DNA of 64,000 nucleotides from assembly GCA_051162045.1 (NCBI GenBank), contig JBISDI010000020.1; one strand, 5' to 3'. This document shows, one piece after another, positions 32,015 to 41,363 of the stretch (positions within the stretch are counted from its first letter, which is position 1; each line of letters opens with the position of its first letter). The notes beneath the pieces are model-generated. The model saw only the letters and a list, made by a program, of their open reading frames with translations. It was not told where the DNA came from and searched no databases. The DNA comes from Anaerozeibacter quisquiliarum (GTDB lineage: Bacteria > Bacillota > Clostridia > Christensenellales > Aristaeellaceae). The position numbers and the translations under genes are program-made.

Positions 32015-33217
32015 ATGAATCAAATTCTCGCCCTGCGCGAAAAGCGCGCAAAGCTGTGGGACGCCGCGAAGGCATTTCTGGACACCAAGCGCGGCACCGA
32101 CGGCATGATCTCCGCTGAGGACAACGCTACCTATGAGAAGATGGAAGCCGACGTGGTCAGCCTGGGCCGTGAGATCGACCGGCTGGAACGTCAGTCCATC
32201 ATCGACCGCGAACTGAACGCGCCCACTTCGAAGCCGCTGACCGGCGCGCCCCTATCGGATACCGGAACCGTAAAGTCTGGGAAGGCCACGGACGAGTACC
32301 GAAGCGCCTTCTGGCGCGTCATGCGCGATAAGGCGGTGCCCTACGAAATCACGAACGCACTGAAGATCGGTCAGGACGACCACGGCGGCTATCTGGCGCC
32401 CGATGAGTATGAGCGCACGCTGGTTGAAGCGCTGGAAGAGCAGAACATCTTCCGCCAGCTGGCCCACGTGATCACCACGTCCTCCGGCGACCGGAAGATC
32501 CCCGTAGTCGCATCCAAGGGCAACGCGGCGTGGATTGACGAGGAGGCGCAGTACCCCGAGAGCGACGATACCTTCGGCATGATCTCCATCGGCGCGTACA
32601 AACTGGCCACCATGATTAAGGTGTCGGACGAACTCCTTCACGATAGCGTGTTCAATGTCGCCAGCTACATCGCCAAGGAGTTCTCCCGCCGCATTGGCGC
32701 TGCCGAGGAGGAAGCGTTCTTCATCGGCAACGGCACCGGCAAGCCCACCGGCATTCTGAACACCACGGGCGGCGCGGAGGTGGGCGTGACCGCGGGCAGC
32801 GCGACCGCCATCACCTTCGACGACGTGATGGATCTGTTCTACTCGCTGCGCGCGCCGTACCGCAGGAATTCCGTATTCATCATGAACGACACCACGGTGA
32901 AGGCGCTCAGGAAGCTGAAGAACGGCTCCGGTGACTACATGTGGCAGCCTTCGGTGACGGCTGGTACGCCGGACACCATTCTGAACCGCCCGGTGTACAC
33001 CTCGTCTTTCGTGCCGACGCTGGTGGCCTCGGCGAAGCCGATCCTGTTCGGCGATCTGGGCTACTACTGGGTAGCGGACCGGGAAGGTCGAACGTTCCAG
33101 AGGCTGAACGAGCTGTACGCGCCGACCGGCCAGGTCGGCTTCCTCGCCTCCCAGCGCGTGGACGGAAAGCTGATCCTGCCGGAAGCGGTCAAGTGCCTGC
33201 AGATGAAGTCTGCCTAA
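32015..33217 (+). CDS. Major capsid protein (HK97 fold)
   Basis: It has 400 residues with TTAGGAGGT before the ATG. The first 90 residues are a charged coiled coil ('MEADVVSLGREIDRLERQSI'), the usual delta/scaffold domain to be removed by the protease. The capsid part has 'GGYLAPDEYERTLVEALEEQ', 'FFIGNGTGKPTGILNT', and 'GDLGYYWVADREG'. Cleavage is expected near residues 90-110. Confidence 0.95.
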   Translation: MNQILALREKRAKLWDAAKAFLDTKRGTDGMISAEDNATYEKMEADVVSLGREIDRLERQSIIDRELNAPTSKPLTGAPLSDTGTVKSGKATDEYRSAFWRVMRDKAVPYEITNALKIGQDDHGGYLAPDEYERTLVEALEEQNIFRQLAHVITTSSGDRKIPVVASKGNAAWIDEEAQYPESDDTFGMISIGAYKLATMIKVSDELLHDSVFNVASYIAKEFSRRIGAAEEEAFFIGNGTGKPTGILNTTGGAEVGVTAGSATAITFDDVMDLFYSLRAPYRRNSVFIMNDTTVKALRKLKNGSGDYMWQPSVTAGTPDTILNRPVYTSSFVPTLVASAKPILFGDLGYYWVADREGRTFQRLNELYAPTGQVGFLASQRVDGKLILPEAVKCLQMKSA

Positions 33218-33275
33218 TTGGTCGGGGGCTGTCCAGCGTGGGCGGTCCCCGATTCCCTTAAGGAGGGTGATACCC

Positions 33276-33527
33276 ATGGAAACCAATACTCGAAATTATC
33301 ATGCTCATGGGGGCGGCGAATGGGTGATCGGCGGCAAGCTGACCTTCTTGCCAGGGGCCACCGTAGAGGGGGCGGAAGGGCTGTTCGACGTTCCTATCAG
33401 CGCCCAGATACCCAGCATTCCTCCCAGCACTGCTACCACCGTCGCCGCGCTGCGCGAGGAGTTCAACGCCTTGATCTTGGGCCTGAAAACCTCGGGCCTA
33501 ATGGCATCGGAAGCTCCGGAGGAATAA
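33276..33527 (+). CDS. Head fiber-like protein
   Basis: The ATG at 33276 follows AAGGAGGG and gives 83 residues. 'GGEWVIGGKLTFLPGATVEG' and 'SIPPSTATTVAALREEFNAL' resemble the N-terminal capsid-attachment part of head fiber proteins of the phi29 gp8.5 type, found after capsid genes in many Firmicute phages. It is short and lacks a receptor-binding end, so it may serve only as decoration. Confidence 0.7.
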   Translation: METNTRNYHAHGGGEWVIGGKLTFLPGATVEGAEGLFDVPISAQIPSIPPSTATTVAALREEFNALILGLKTSGLMASEAPEE

Positions 33528-33530
33528 ACC

Positions 33531-33821
33531 GTGGGAATGATCGTGACGATCCCTGAGGTCAAAGCCCACCTGCGGATCCAGCATGAGGATGAAGATGCCT
33601 ACATCGGGAGCCTGATCGAGCAGGCGCAGTCAGCGGCGGAGGACTTCTGCCGTGTTTCGTTTTCGGAGGACGCGCCGCCGCCTGTACGGCTGGCCGTACT
33701 CCTCATGATCGGTCACTACTTTGAGAACCGGGACAATCCCGACAAGCAGGTGTACCTGGCGATGCGGATGGCGTTTGAGAACTTGCTCTACCCGCATAGG
33801 GATGTGGCACAGTTTTTTTGA
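33531..33821 (+). CDS. Head-tail connector (gp6-like)
   Basis: The GTG at 33531 has GGAGG eight bases upstream. The 96-residue protein contains 'IPEVKAHLRIQHEDEDAYIG' and 'LIEQAQSAAEDFC', with 'LLMIGHYFENRD' later; these are the helices of HK97 gp6-like connectors. It sits beneath the portal as the first adaptor ring. The neighbour order connector, closure, gp10-like, tail tube is canonical. Confidence 0.9.
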   Translation: MGMIVTIPEVKAHLRIQHEDEDAYIGSLIEQAQSAAEDFCRVSFSEDAPPPVRLAVLLMIGHYFENRDNPDKQVYLAMRMAFENLLYPHRDVAQFF

Positions 33822-33836
33822 TTGAGGTGATACGCC

Positions 33837-34193
33837 TTGCGTGGATACAAGAATTTCGAGAGTGACCCCCATCCGGGAGATCTGAAGCATCTGGTGGAGG
33901 TCGGGTACACCGAGAACACCATCAATGAAAATGGATATCCAGAGCCCACCGAAGTGGTGGTCTGCAAGGTGTGGGCCGCCGCTACGGACGCCGGAAACCA
34001 GCACTTCCGCGCTGCCGACACCATCAACGCCGAGGCGGTCATCAACTTCACTATCCGGTTCCGTGAGGACATCCAGCCGGGCATGTGGGTGAAGTTCCGG
34101 GGCGCGCGATGGATCATTTCCACGCTGGGTGAGTACGAGTTCAAGCGAAGGTATCTGGGCCTCAAGGCGTCCATCGTGAAGGGGGTCAGCTGA
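33837..34193 (+). CDS. Head closure protein (head-tail joining family)
   Basis: The TTG start at 33837 follows GAGGTGATACG. The 118 residues contain 'PGDLKHLVEVGYTENTINEN', 'VVCKVWAAATDAGNQHFRAA', and 'INFTIRFREDIQPGMWVKF'. The fold corresponds to the SPP1 gp16/HK97 joining family. It shares only fold-level likeness with the relic at 4224, so the relic is not a recent duplication of this gene. Confidence 0.88.
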   Translation: MRGYKNFESDPHPGDLKHLVEVGYTENTINENGYPEPTEVVVCKVWAAATDAGNQHFRAADTINAEAVINFTIRFREDIQPGMWVKFRGARWIISTLGEYEFKRRYLGLKASIVKGVS

Positions 34194-34552
34194 TGAAGCA
34201 GGTACAAGAGGCCCTCTCCGGCCTGGACATCCCCGTATACGCCGGCATCTGGCGGCCCACCGCTTCCGGGCAGAATCCGCCCGCACAGTACGCCGTGTAC
34301 GCCACCACGACCACCGAAGATGTCCATCTGGACGACTCCGTTGTCTCTCTCAAGACCTTCGTGTACCTGAACCTCTGGAGCGACGGGGATCCGACCGACA
34401 CCGCCGCCCGTATCCGAAGCGCCATGTATGCCGCAGGGTTCGTCATGGTTGAGGAGACCGATATGGGCTACAACCAACCGGCCTACGACAGCGCGACCCG
34501 GCAGTACAACATGCATTGGACCTGGTGCCTGCGCTCGGGGGTAGCCCCATGA
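34193..34552 (+). CDS. Tail completion/minor structural protein
   Basis: The 119-residue protein begins one base inside the previous stop. 'LDIPVYAGIWRPTASGQNPP' and 'YAVYATTTTEDVHLDDSVV' followed by 'VYLNLWSDGDPTDTAARI' resemble tail terminator or DUF3168-like proteins in position and pattern. It probably caps the tail tube at the head end. I assign the role from position more than from motif. Confidence 0.65.
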   Translation: MKQVQEALSGLDIPVYAGIWRPTASGQNPPAQYAVYATTTTEDVHLDDSVVSLKTFVYLNLWSDGDPTDTAARIRSAMYAAGFVMVEETDMGYNQPAYDSATRQYNMHWTWCLRSGVAP

Positions 34553-34962
34553 GCATGAAGCTCGACGGTGTCGACCAGTTGATGGGCGATTTTGCCGCCA
34601 TGGCCGCGCGCCTTCATGAGGATGGCCCCACCTGCACTGGCATCCTGGAGGCGGCGGCTGTCCCGATCCATCAGCAGATGAAGGCCAATGCGTCCTCCGA
34701 CCCCAAGATCATCACTGGTGCGCTGCAACGATCGATCAAGGTCGGGCGCGCCAAAAAGCGCAAGACCGGCCGGAGCATCACCATCGGCGTACACCACTCC
34801 GCGGAGGGCGCATACTACGCAAACGCTGTCGAGTTCGGGCATGGCGGCCCTGCCCCAGCCCCGGCACACCCCTTCGTCCGGCCCGCCTATGACACCAAGG
34901 CCGACGAATCCTACGACATCATCCGGGCCGGGCTTCGTGATGCTGTCAGCAGGAATCCATAA
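34549..34962 (+). CDS. HK97 gp10-family tail protein
   Basis: The ATG at 34549 overlaps the previous stop by four bases and gives 137 residues. 'MSMKLDGVDQLMGDFAAMAA' and 'TGALQRSIKV' together with 'YYANAVEFGHGGP' and 'HPFVRPAYD' are the signature of HK97 gp10-type proteins, which complete the head-tail joint. The usual order has gp10 before tail completion; here it follows, as in several Firmicute phages. Confidence 0.9.
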   Translation: MSMKLDGVDQLMGDFAAMAARLHEDGPTCTGILEAAAVPIHQQMKANASSDPKIITGALQRSIKVGRAKKRKTGRSITIGVHHSAEGAYYANAVEFGHGGPAPAPAHPFVRPAYDTKADESYDIIRAGLRDAVSRNP

Positions 34963-34980
34963 TACGAGGAGGATTAACCC

Positions 34981-35589
34981 ATGCCGAATACCGCTTCCCC
35001 CGCCGTGGCCAGTACGGTGGGTCTCAAGAACGTCGTCATCGCACCGGTCGTTTCTGATACCGATGAGGGCGTCAACTACGGCACATTGCAGGACTTTGCG
35101 GGTGCCATCGACGCGCAGATCGCGCCGGAGAACGCTGATCCTGAAGTGCAATATGCTGATGATCAGGAGTTCGACGTCGTGTATCCGGATCCCGAGATCA
35201 AGCTCACAATGGAGATGGCGGACATTCCGCTGCTCATCCAGGAGATGATCTTAGGCAACGTCATCGACGACAATGGCGTCCTGATCCGTGCGGCAGGCGA
35301 CACCCCTGGCTACTTCGCGCTCGGTTTCAAGAGCGAGAAAGCGGATGGAACCTACCGCTACGTTTGGCTCTTCAAGGGGCGTGCTGCGCCGATGACCGAG
35401 CAGTATCATACAAAGGAAGGCACCACGCTGACGCGTCAGACAGGAAAATTGGAGTGGACCTTCATCAAGCGCACCTTTGACAAGCGCTATCAGGCGATTG
35501 CCGACGAGGGGCAGAACGGCTTCACCCCAGAGAAGGCGGCTGCCTTCCTGACCAGCGTGTATACGCCGGTGGTCACTTCAGGCACCTGA
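34981..35589 (+). CDS. Major tail protein (tail tube)
   Basis: It has 202 residues and GAGGAGG before the ATG. 'ASTVGLKNVVIAPVVSDTDE' and 'YADDQEFDVVYPDPEIKL' together with 'TMEMADIPLLIQEMILG' match the phi13-like major tail family. It polymerises into the tail tube around the tape measure. The next genes are the tail assembly chaperones, as expected. Confidence 0.9.
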   Translation: MPNTASPAVASTVGLKNVVIAPVVSDTDEGVNYGTLQDFAGAIDAQIAPENADPEVQYADDQEFDVVYPDPEIKLTMEMADIPLLIQEMILGNVIDDNGVLIRAAGDTPGYFALGFKSEKADGTYRYVWLFKGRAAPMTEQYHTKEGTTLTRQTGKLEWTFIKRTFDKRYQAIADEGQNGFTPEKAAAFLTSVYTPVVTSGT

Positions 35590-35615
35590 TTCCAACCAAC
35601 GAAAGGAGATCAACC

Positions 35616-35993
35616 ATGATCACCTGTACCTTGGGTGAAAAGAGGTATTCTGTGGACTTCATCTCCGGGCGCGCACTACGGGAGATGGGCCCTGCCTGGG
35701 ACATGTACGCCCAGCTTTCCGCGGTTGCGGCTGACGCCGTGGCGGGAAAGGCTTCCAAGCAAGCGAAAGACTGTGGCAATCAGCCCTCCGTGACAGCGGC
35801 GCTCGATGTCCTGGTGAAGTGGTTCTGCCTGGTGTTTGGCAATCAGTTCAGCCCGGACGACGTGTACGACCACTACCCCGTGGACCGGCTGACGCACGAC
35901 GTCGTGTTGGCTCTACTGGCCGTGCAGACCCAGACCACCGAGGTCTTGAGCGAATTCCCTACACTGGCAGCGCAGGAGGAGACGGCGTCCTGA
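35616..35993 (+). CDS. Tail assembly chaperone, first frame (gpG-like)
   Basis: It has 125 residues and AAAGGAGA before the ATG. 'LGEKRYSVDFISGRALREMG' opens the protein and 'DVLVKWFCLVFGNQFSPDDV' is typical of siphovirus gpG-type chaperones. It sits between tail tube and tape measure. A second frame, shifted by -1, continues beyond its stop and encodes the T part. Confidence 0.85.
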   Translation: MITCTLGEKRYSVDFISGRALREMGPAWDMYAQLSAVAADAVAGKASKQAKDCGNQPSVTAALDVLVKWFCLVFGNQFSPDDVYDHYPVDRLTHDVVLALLAVQTQTTEVLSEFPTLAAQEETAS

Positions 35994-36205
35994 CGCTGCC
36001 GGACTACATCTTCGCCACTTACAATGAACTGCTGGGCGCAGGCTGGCGTATGACCGACATCGACAACATGGATATGCTGGGCTTTTTCCGGGTTCGGGCA
36101 TGGGAAGCAAACAGAGCGAAAGCAACCAAAGCACCCAAACGCAGGTTCATTGACGAAGTGTGGCCCCGTCATGCCAGCGAATCATTTGTGACGGCTCAGT
36201 ATTGA
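35990..36205 (+). CDS. Tail assembly chaperone, second frame (gpT-like), start unclear
   Basis: The frame encodes 'LTLPDYIFATYNELLGAGWR' and 'DIDNMDMLGFFRVRAWE', a known pattern of the T part of chaperones. No ATG, GTG or TTG lies near the beginning. Either a CTG at 35990, eight bases after AGGAGGAG, serves as start, or ribosomes shift by -1 from the upstream frame. No classical X-XXY-YYZ slippery heptamer is visible in the overlap. The last ten bases overlap the end of the reverse-strand DUF4332 gene. Confidence 0.65.
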   Translation: MTLPDYIFATYNELLGAGWRMTDIDNMDMLGFFRVRAWEANRAKATKAPKRRFIDEVWPRHASESFVTAQY

Positions 36206-36600
36206 ATAATGCGCGGCAGTCTTTGCGCTTGCTCGATCCAGTCCTTGATCTCCGCTTCGCTGGGAAATGAACAGGTTTCAGGCTTGACACCACTGACTGC
36301 TACCATCTTCTTGCGCAGATTCGCCGCATTGCGGCGTGATAGATCCGGCACTGTCTCTACGCCAGCTGCCCGAAGCAGCCTTGCGTAATCAGGACCGACC
36401 CCATTAATCCGGAGCAGATCTGCCTGATGCGCCCAATCCAGGATGGTCGTCCGAGGTATTCCAGTTCTCTCGGCCAGCCGGGTCCGCCCATTCGCCATGA
36501 TGCAGACTTGCATTAATGCCCTGAATGATGAGATACCGGCAGCCTGTAACCTCTCGATGGATTCCTTGTCAATTCCCTGAACCTTGGTCAACGTTCTCAT
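36196..36600 (-). CDS. DUF4332-like helix-hairpin-helix protein, inserted on the reverse strand
   Basis: This 134-residue protein begins 'MRTLTKVQGIDKESIERLQA' and repeats helix-hairpin-helix elements: 'AAGISSFRALMQVCI', 'LLRINGVGPDYARLLRAAGV', and 'LSRRNAANLRKKM'. DUF4332 proteins are predicted DNA-binding proteins of this type. It interrupts the tail operon between the chaperones and the tape measure on the opposite strand and has its own promoter, so it is expressed from the prophage. It is a candidate lysogenic conversion gene. Confidence 0.8.
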   Translation of the reverse strand: MRTLTKVQGIDKESIERLQAAGISSFRALMQVCIMANGRTRLAERTGIPRTTILDWAHQADLLRINGVGPDYARLLRAAGVETVPDLSRRNAANLRKKMVAVSGVKPETCSFPSEAEIKDWIEQAQRLPRIIQY

Positions 36601-36649
36601 GCCTGGTGCCCCCTTTCACATCAATAACAGTCGGAGACTCCTTGTGAAC

Positions 36650-36679
36650 ATTTTACCTTAAAATAACATTCGGTGTCAA
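36650..36679 (-). promoter_or_regulatory. Promoter of the DUF4332 gene
   Basis: On the minus strand TTGACA, 18 bases, TAAAAT, about 50 bases before the ATG at 36600, with AAGGGGG as ribosome binding site. Confidence 0.75.
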
Positions 36680-36735
36680 GGACCATGCTTCGAAAGTAGC
36701 GTGACATTTTCCATTTTCAAGGAGGGAGGATTTCA

Positions 36736-39700
36736 ATGAGCGAGACGCTTCGAGATCTGGTTGTTTCGCTGTCCTTGAGCACGGACAATTTCACGCGAAA
36801 CATCAAGACCGTCAACAAGCAGATCGCCGAAGCGGAGAGCAAATTCAAGCTCGCAGCTGCAGGGGTAGAAGGTTTTGAGAAGTCCGCGAGTGTGCTCGGC
36901 TCACAGATCGGCTCGCTGCGGCAGAAGCTCGTAAGCCAGAGGCAGGCAGTCGAGCAGTATCAGCGCGCGCTGGCCGCAGCGGATGCGAAACTGCAGTCCT
37001 CCGTGGCGAACCACGGCAAGTTTAGCGCCTCTCTGGAATCTGCCCGCACGAAGCAGGCCGCGCTGAAGGGTGAGGTCGAGAAGGCCACCCGTCAGGTGGA
37101 ATCGTACCGCAGCACGCTCGGGGCGTCCAGTTCCGCAACGATCGCCGCGGAGTCCAATCTTGAGGCGCTGACCGCGGAGTATGCTGGGGCATCGGCAGAA
37201 GTCACCAAGCTCGAAGGTCAGGTCGTGGCGACCGGCAAGGCCATGCAGAAGGCCGCGGACGACTACACCCAGGCGCGGACGAACCTGAACAACGCCACCA
37301 CCGCCGTCCGCGAGACGCAGGCGGAAATCGGGAAACTGTCTAAGCAGCTCACGGCTGCGAAGTCCGCGCTCCGCGCCGCGGGGGACGACCTGACCGCGTT
37401 TGGCAAGAGCGCGACCGCCGCGGGCAAGGCGCTGACGCCCGTGGGGCGAGACCTGACGCGCTACGTGACGACGCCCATCGCTGGGCTTGGCGCGTTCGCC
37501 ATCAAGTCTGCCATCGACTTCGAAGACGCATTTGCCGGGGTCCGAAAAACCGTCTCCATGACCAAGGACGAGTATGCCGCGCTGGACGCGTCCATCAAGC
37601 GAATGACGCTGGTCAAACCCGCCGATTACGAAGCGATTGCCGCCGTGGCGGAGGCAGCCGGACAGCTCGGCGTCGCCAATCATGCCATTGAAGGGTTTAC
37701 CTCCGTCATGACGGACCTGGGCGCGGTGTCCACCGATCTCTCTGCCGAGGATGCCGCCACCAATCTCGCCAAACTCGCCAACATCATGGGTGTGACTGGG
37801 GACAAGCAGACCAACGAGTACTTCGAGCGGATGGGCAGCGCCGTCCTTGAGCTGGGCGTCAACTCTGCAGCCACCGAGGCGGGTATTGTGGAGATGTCCA
37901 TGCGCCTCGCCGCGGCCGGTAAGCAGGTGGGGCTGACTGAGCCCCAGATTATCGGGTTCGCGACGGCACTCTCGTCGGTGGGTATTGAAGCCCAGATGGG
38001 CGGCACCGCGTTTTCGAAGGCCCTCATCAAAATGGAGCTGGCCGTAGAGAGTGGCGGGAAGTCGCTGAAGGATTTCGCGAAAGTATCCGGCTTGACCGCT
38101 GATGAGTTCACGCGCCTCTTCAAGTCCGATCCCGCGGCAGCGTTCCAGGCGTTCATCGAAGGTCTGGCAAAAATGGATGACGAAGGCGTCAGCGCCATCT
38201 CCACACTGCAGGACATCGGGTTCAAGGAAGTGCGGCTCCGAGATACGACCCTGCGCATGGTGAACGCAACGGAACTGTTGAGTTCCACACAATCCATCGC
38301 CAACAAGGCCTGGAAGGACAATAGCGCCATCACGACGCGGGTAGCGGAGCGCTACAACACCACGGCCAATCGTCTGAAGATGCTGAACAACCGCGCGCAG
38401 CTAACGGCCGCGACCTTCGGCGATGTGATGCTGCCCACCATGGAAGATGTGATCGCTGGAGCAGGCGATTTCTTGGACGGCTTTGCCGAAATGGACGAAG
38501 GCCAGCGCAAGGCGCTCATCTCCACCGCAGCCTGGATCGCGGCCATCGGTCCTGCCATCCTGCTGGTAGGCAAGCTAAACACCGGTATCGGCACCGTATC
38601 AACCGCGCTCGGAAAGCTGCTGCTCTCCTCCGTCGAAGCGGGCGGCGGTGCCACCGGTATGCTCTCCGCTCTGAAGGGTCTATTGGGTCCTGCGGGCATC
38701 GCAGCGGTGGCCGCTGTCGCGTTGTATGGCGCGTACAAATGGTACGACTATGCCTCGGGGGCCGCGGCAGCCCGGGAAGCGACTAGGGGCATGATCGACA
38801 CCGCCGAGCAGTGGCAGTCCACCCAAGCGAAGACCATCTATGATACTGGCAACGATCCGTTCACACGGTTTGGCATCGATGAATTAGCGTTTTCCAGCGG
38901 CGTCGACGCCGCAAAAGACTGGCTGGATGCCATCCGCAAAGTATGGTCCGACGGCACGAAGGATTCGAAAACGGCTGTGAACGAGTACATTGACCAGTTT
39001 ACCGCCGGATCGGACGAAGTGCGTGACGCGATCAAAGCGAGGCAAGCTACCCAGGAGAAGTACGGGGTCAAGGGAGACAAGACCGCAACCGACGACCTCA
39101 AAAATCTGAAGGCGTATGACAAGGAAGTCGCGGCGCTACTCAAAAAGCGGCGGAACAAGACGCTGACAGAAGACGATCAGAAGCGCCTGGAACAGATCGT
39201 GCAGGAGCGCGTAGAGATCAAGCTGCGCTACATCACCGGCGAGGGTGGCGGCTACGACAGCATCACCCAGGCGGTGGAAGCGGAGAAAGCGCGCCTCGCT
39301 GCCGAGGGGCAATCCCCGGGCTCCGACCTGTACGGCGATGCGCTGTCAGCGGCGGCCACTGGGTACAAGGCACAGGTTGATTCCATCAACCAATCCTACA
39401 CCGACCAGTACGCCGACATCCTGGCAATCACGGATGAAAAGGAACGTCAGGACGCGCTTGATCAGCTGAACCTGGAGCACATCGAGCAATTGAAGGCCGC
39501 TCGCGAAGCGTACAACGCTGTTATGGGCGAGTACGCCACCGAGGCGTTCAAGGCCCCGGAAGTGCAGCAGGCGCAGGCGGACATGGAGAAGCTGCGGCAG
39601 ATGATCGCCACCTTCCAAAGCGACGGCGTTGTGACGGGCGATGAACTGACACAACTGAAGGCGTTCACGGACTCCTTAGACGAGGGGAAGCTCGCCAGCT

Positions 39701-41340
39701 ATCTTGCGCTCCTGAAGCAGATTGACGAGGGCGGGTTGGGCGACCTCAATCTGGGTACCGAAGGTGCGCCCATCAAGGCAAGCGACCTTCTCGGCGGGTA
39801 CGACACCGTTGCCGCGTTTCTTCAGGCCAACAGTGGCACGTTCGAAGGGCTGGCAGGCATGTTTGGAGCGGCGGACGCAGAAGCGAACCGCGTACTGCTG
39901 GACATCGGGATCACCCCCGAGGGCCAAGTCGTAAAAGACTGGGTGGACGCCCACGAGACTTTTACCCTCGCCGGGACAGCCAGCCTCGACTTCACGGGGC
40001 TGGACCAGGCGACATTGGACGCGTTCTATTCGGCAAACCCCGACAAGAAGCCCAGCGTCGTGATGGACGTGGGGCTCAAGACCGGCTGGGCGGAAGCGCT
40101 GCAGATGGCCTACACGAACGGAACACTGCAAGTGTTCGGCGCAGACGGCGCAGCAATCAAAGTGACACCCGAAGTGCTGAAGCGCATCGGCCCGACGGAC
40201 ATCTTCCTTGAAGGGATAACCGATGAAAACGGCAACGCGGTGCTGGGCGTCGTCATCACGCAGAAACTGGGCACCAAGGAAGCCGTGGATGCTGCGGATA
40301 CCCAACTCAAGCAAGTACCGGACAATTTCCTGCCTGACTGGCTGAAGTCCAGCACGAGCGATAAAGTCACATCCATCACCAGCCTCGTGCAGGGTGTGGA
40401 GGATCTGACCACTGCCGGCGAGGAACTAACCGCCCAGCAGGGTAAGTCGGTGATCTTGGACCAGCTGACCAGCCTGAACAGCGCGGACATCCAGAAGATC
40501 TCCGATTCCATCGCGGCAGCCATGGCGGCGCTGAATAGCGGCACATTGGATCCAACCACTGAAGCGCAGGTGCAGGAACAGCTCAATTCTCTACTCACCG
40601 TCGTGCGGACTGCGGACGAATACTTGGGCGTGGGCAACGATATCTCCGCGGGCATCGCGAGCGGGTTGACCACCTACGGCTGGACCGGCGATGCGGCGAC
40701 CGTCGCCACTTCCATTGAAACCGCACTGCGCACTGCGGCACAGACACACTCTCCATCAGCCATGACGCGCCCGATCGGCGTCGATCTTTCGGCGGGCGTC
40801 GCCGTTGGCATGACGGCTTACGGGTTCGGCTCCACGGCTGGTGTGGTCACCGCTAAAGCAAAGTCGGCTCTTTCCGCCGAACTCACTACGGATACGATGA
40901 AGCCCATCGGCAGAAATGCAATGGTCGGCATGGCGGCGGGCATCCTGAACGGCCAGAACATCGTCGTGAACGCGATGCGGATTGTAGCCGAAGCCGCGGT
41001 TCGCGCCGCGAAAGCGAAGCTCAAGATCCAGTCGCCGTCCAGGGTGTTCCGGGATGAGGTCGGTCGGATGATGGTCCGGGGCATCGGCGTTGGTGTGGAA
41101 CAGGAGGGCAAAGCCCAGGCCAAGGTGATCCAAAACGCTGCCCGATACCTGACCGACGCCGCACAGGCGGGTGTTGGCGGCAGTACCTCTTATGATAACC
41201 GCCGCACCTATCATCAGGACCAGAGCGTGACCGTGCAGGTCGACAAGCTCTACGTCCGGGATGAAAAGGACGTGCGCAGCCTTGCCATTGAGCTGGCGCA
41301 GTTCAACAAAACCCAGTACGCGGGCATGGGTGTCCGCTAA
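36736..41340 (+). CDS. Tail tape measure protein (TP901 family)
   Basis: At 1534 residues it is the largest gene and follows GGAGGGAGG. The first 220 residues are coiled coil ('QIGSLRQKLVSQRQAVEQYQ'). The TP901 core follows: 'ATQVESY'-like helices, 'VTTPIAGLGAFAIKSAIDFE', 'AGQLGVANHAIEGFTSVM', and 'TALSSVGIEAQMGGTAFSKA'. A hydrophobic section near residues 615-680 ('AIGPAILLVGKLNTGIG' and 'LLGPAGIAAVAAVALYG') may insert in the host membrane. The C-terminus has repeats ending 'LKIQSPSRVFRDEVGRMM'. It sets tail length and helps DNA entry. Confidence 0.95.
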   Translation: MSETLRDLVVSLSLSTDNFTRNIKTVNKQIAEAESKFKLAAAGVEGFEKSASVLGSQIGSLRQKLVSQRQAVEQYQRALAAADAKLQSSVANHGKFSASLESARTKQAALKGEVEKATRQVESYRSTLGASSSATIAAESNLEALTAEYAGASAEVTKLEGQVVATGKAMQKAADDYTQARTNLNNATTAVRETQAEIGKLSKQLTAAKSALRAAGDDLTAFGKSATAAGKALTPVGRDLTRYVTTPIAGLGAFAIKSAIDFEDAFAGVRKTVSMTKDEYAALDASIKRMTLVKPADYEAIAAVAEAAGQLGVANHAIEGFTSVMTDLGAVSTDLSAEDAATNLAKLANIMGVTGDKQTNEYFERMGSAVLELGVNSAATEAGIVEMSMRLAAAGKQVGLTEPQIIGFATALSSVGIEAQMGGTAFSKALIKMELAVESGGKSLKDFAKVSGLTADEFTRLFKSDPAAAFQAFIEGLAKMDDEGVSAISTLQDIGFKEVRLRDTTLRMVNATELLSSTQSIANKAWKDNSAITTRVAERYNTTANRLKMLNNRAQLTAATFGDVMLPTMEDVIAGAGDFLDGFAEMDEGQRKALISTAAWIAAIGPAILLVGKLNTGIGTVSTALGKLLLSSVEAGGGATGMLSALKGLLGPAGIAAVAAVALYGAYKWYDYASGAAAAREATRGMIDTAEQWQSTQAKTIYDTGNDPFTRFGIDELAFSSGVDAAKDWLDAIRKVWSDGTKDSKTAVNEYIDQFTAGSDEVRDAIKARQATQEKYGVKGDKTATDDLKNLKAYDKEVAALLKKRRNKTLTEDDQKRLEQIVQERVEIKLRYITGEGGGYDSITQAVEAEKARLAAEGQSPGSDLYGDALSAAATGYKAQVDSINQSYTDQYADILAITDEKERQDALDQLNLEHIEQLKAAREAYNAVMGEYATEAFKAPEVQQAQADMEKLRQMIATFQSDGVVTGDELTQLKAFTDSLDEGKLASYLALLKQIDEGGLGDLNLGTEGAPIKASDLLGGYDTVAAFLQANSGTFEGLAGMFGAADAEANRVLLDIGITPEGQVVKDWVDAHETFTLAGTASLDFTGLDQATLDAFYSANPDKKPSVVMDVGLKTGWAEALQMAYTNGTLQVFGADGAAIKVTPEVLKRIGPTDIFLEGITDENGNAVLGVVITQKLGTKEAVDAADTQLKQVPDNFLPDWLKSSTSDKVTSITSLVQGVEDLTTAGEELTAQQGKSVILDQLTSLNSADIQKISDSIAAAMAALNSGTLDPTTEAQVQEQLNSLLTVVRTADEYLGVGNDISAGIASGLTTYGWTGDAATVATSIETALRTAAQTHSPSAMTRPIGVDLSAGVAVGMTAYGFGSTAGVVTAKAKSALSAELTTDTMKPIGRNAMVGMAAGILNGQNIVVNAMRIVAEAAVRAAKAKLKIQSPSRVFRDEVGRMMVRGIGVGVEQEGKAQAKVIQNAARYLTDAAQAGVGGSTSYDNRRTYHQDQSVTVQVDKLYVRDEKDVRSLAIELAQFNKTQYAGMGVR

Positions 41341-41363
41341 TACACGAAGCGAGGTGATGAGGA

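Noticed and set aside
35616..36205. A canonical -1 slippery heptamer for the tail chaperone fusion
   Set aside because: I inspected the overlap codon by codon and saw no X-XXY-YYZ sequence, so I do not claim a specific frameshift site.
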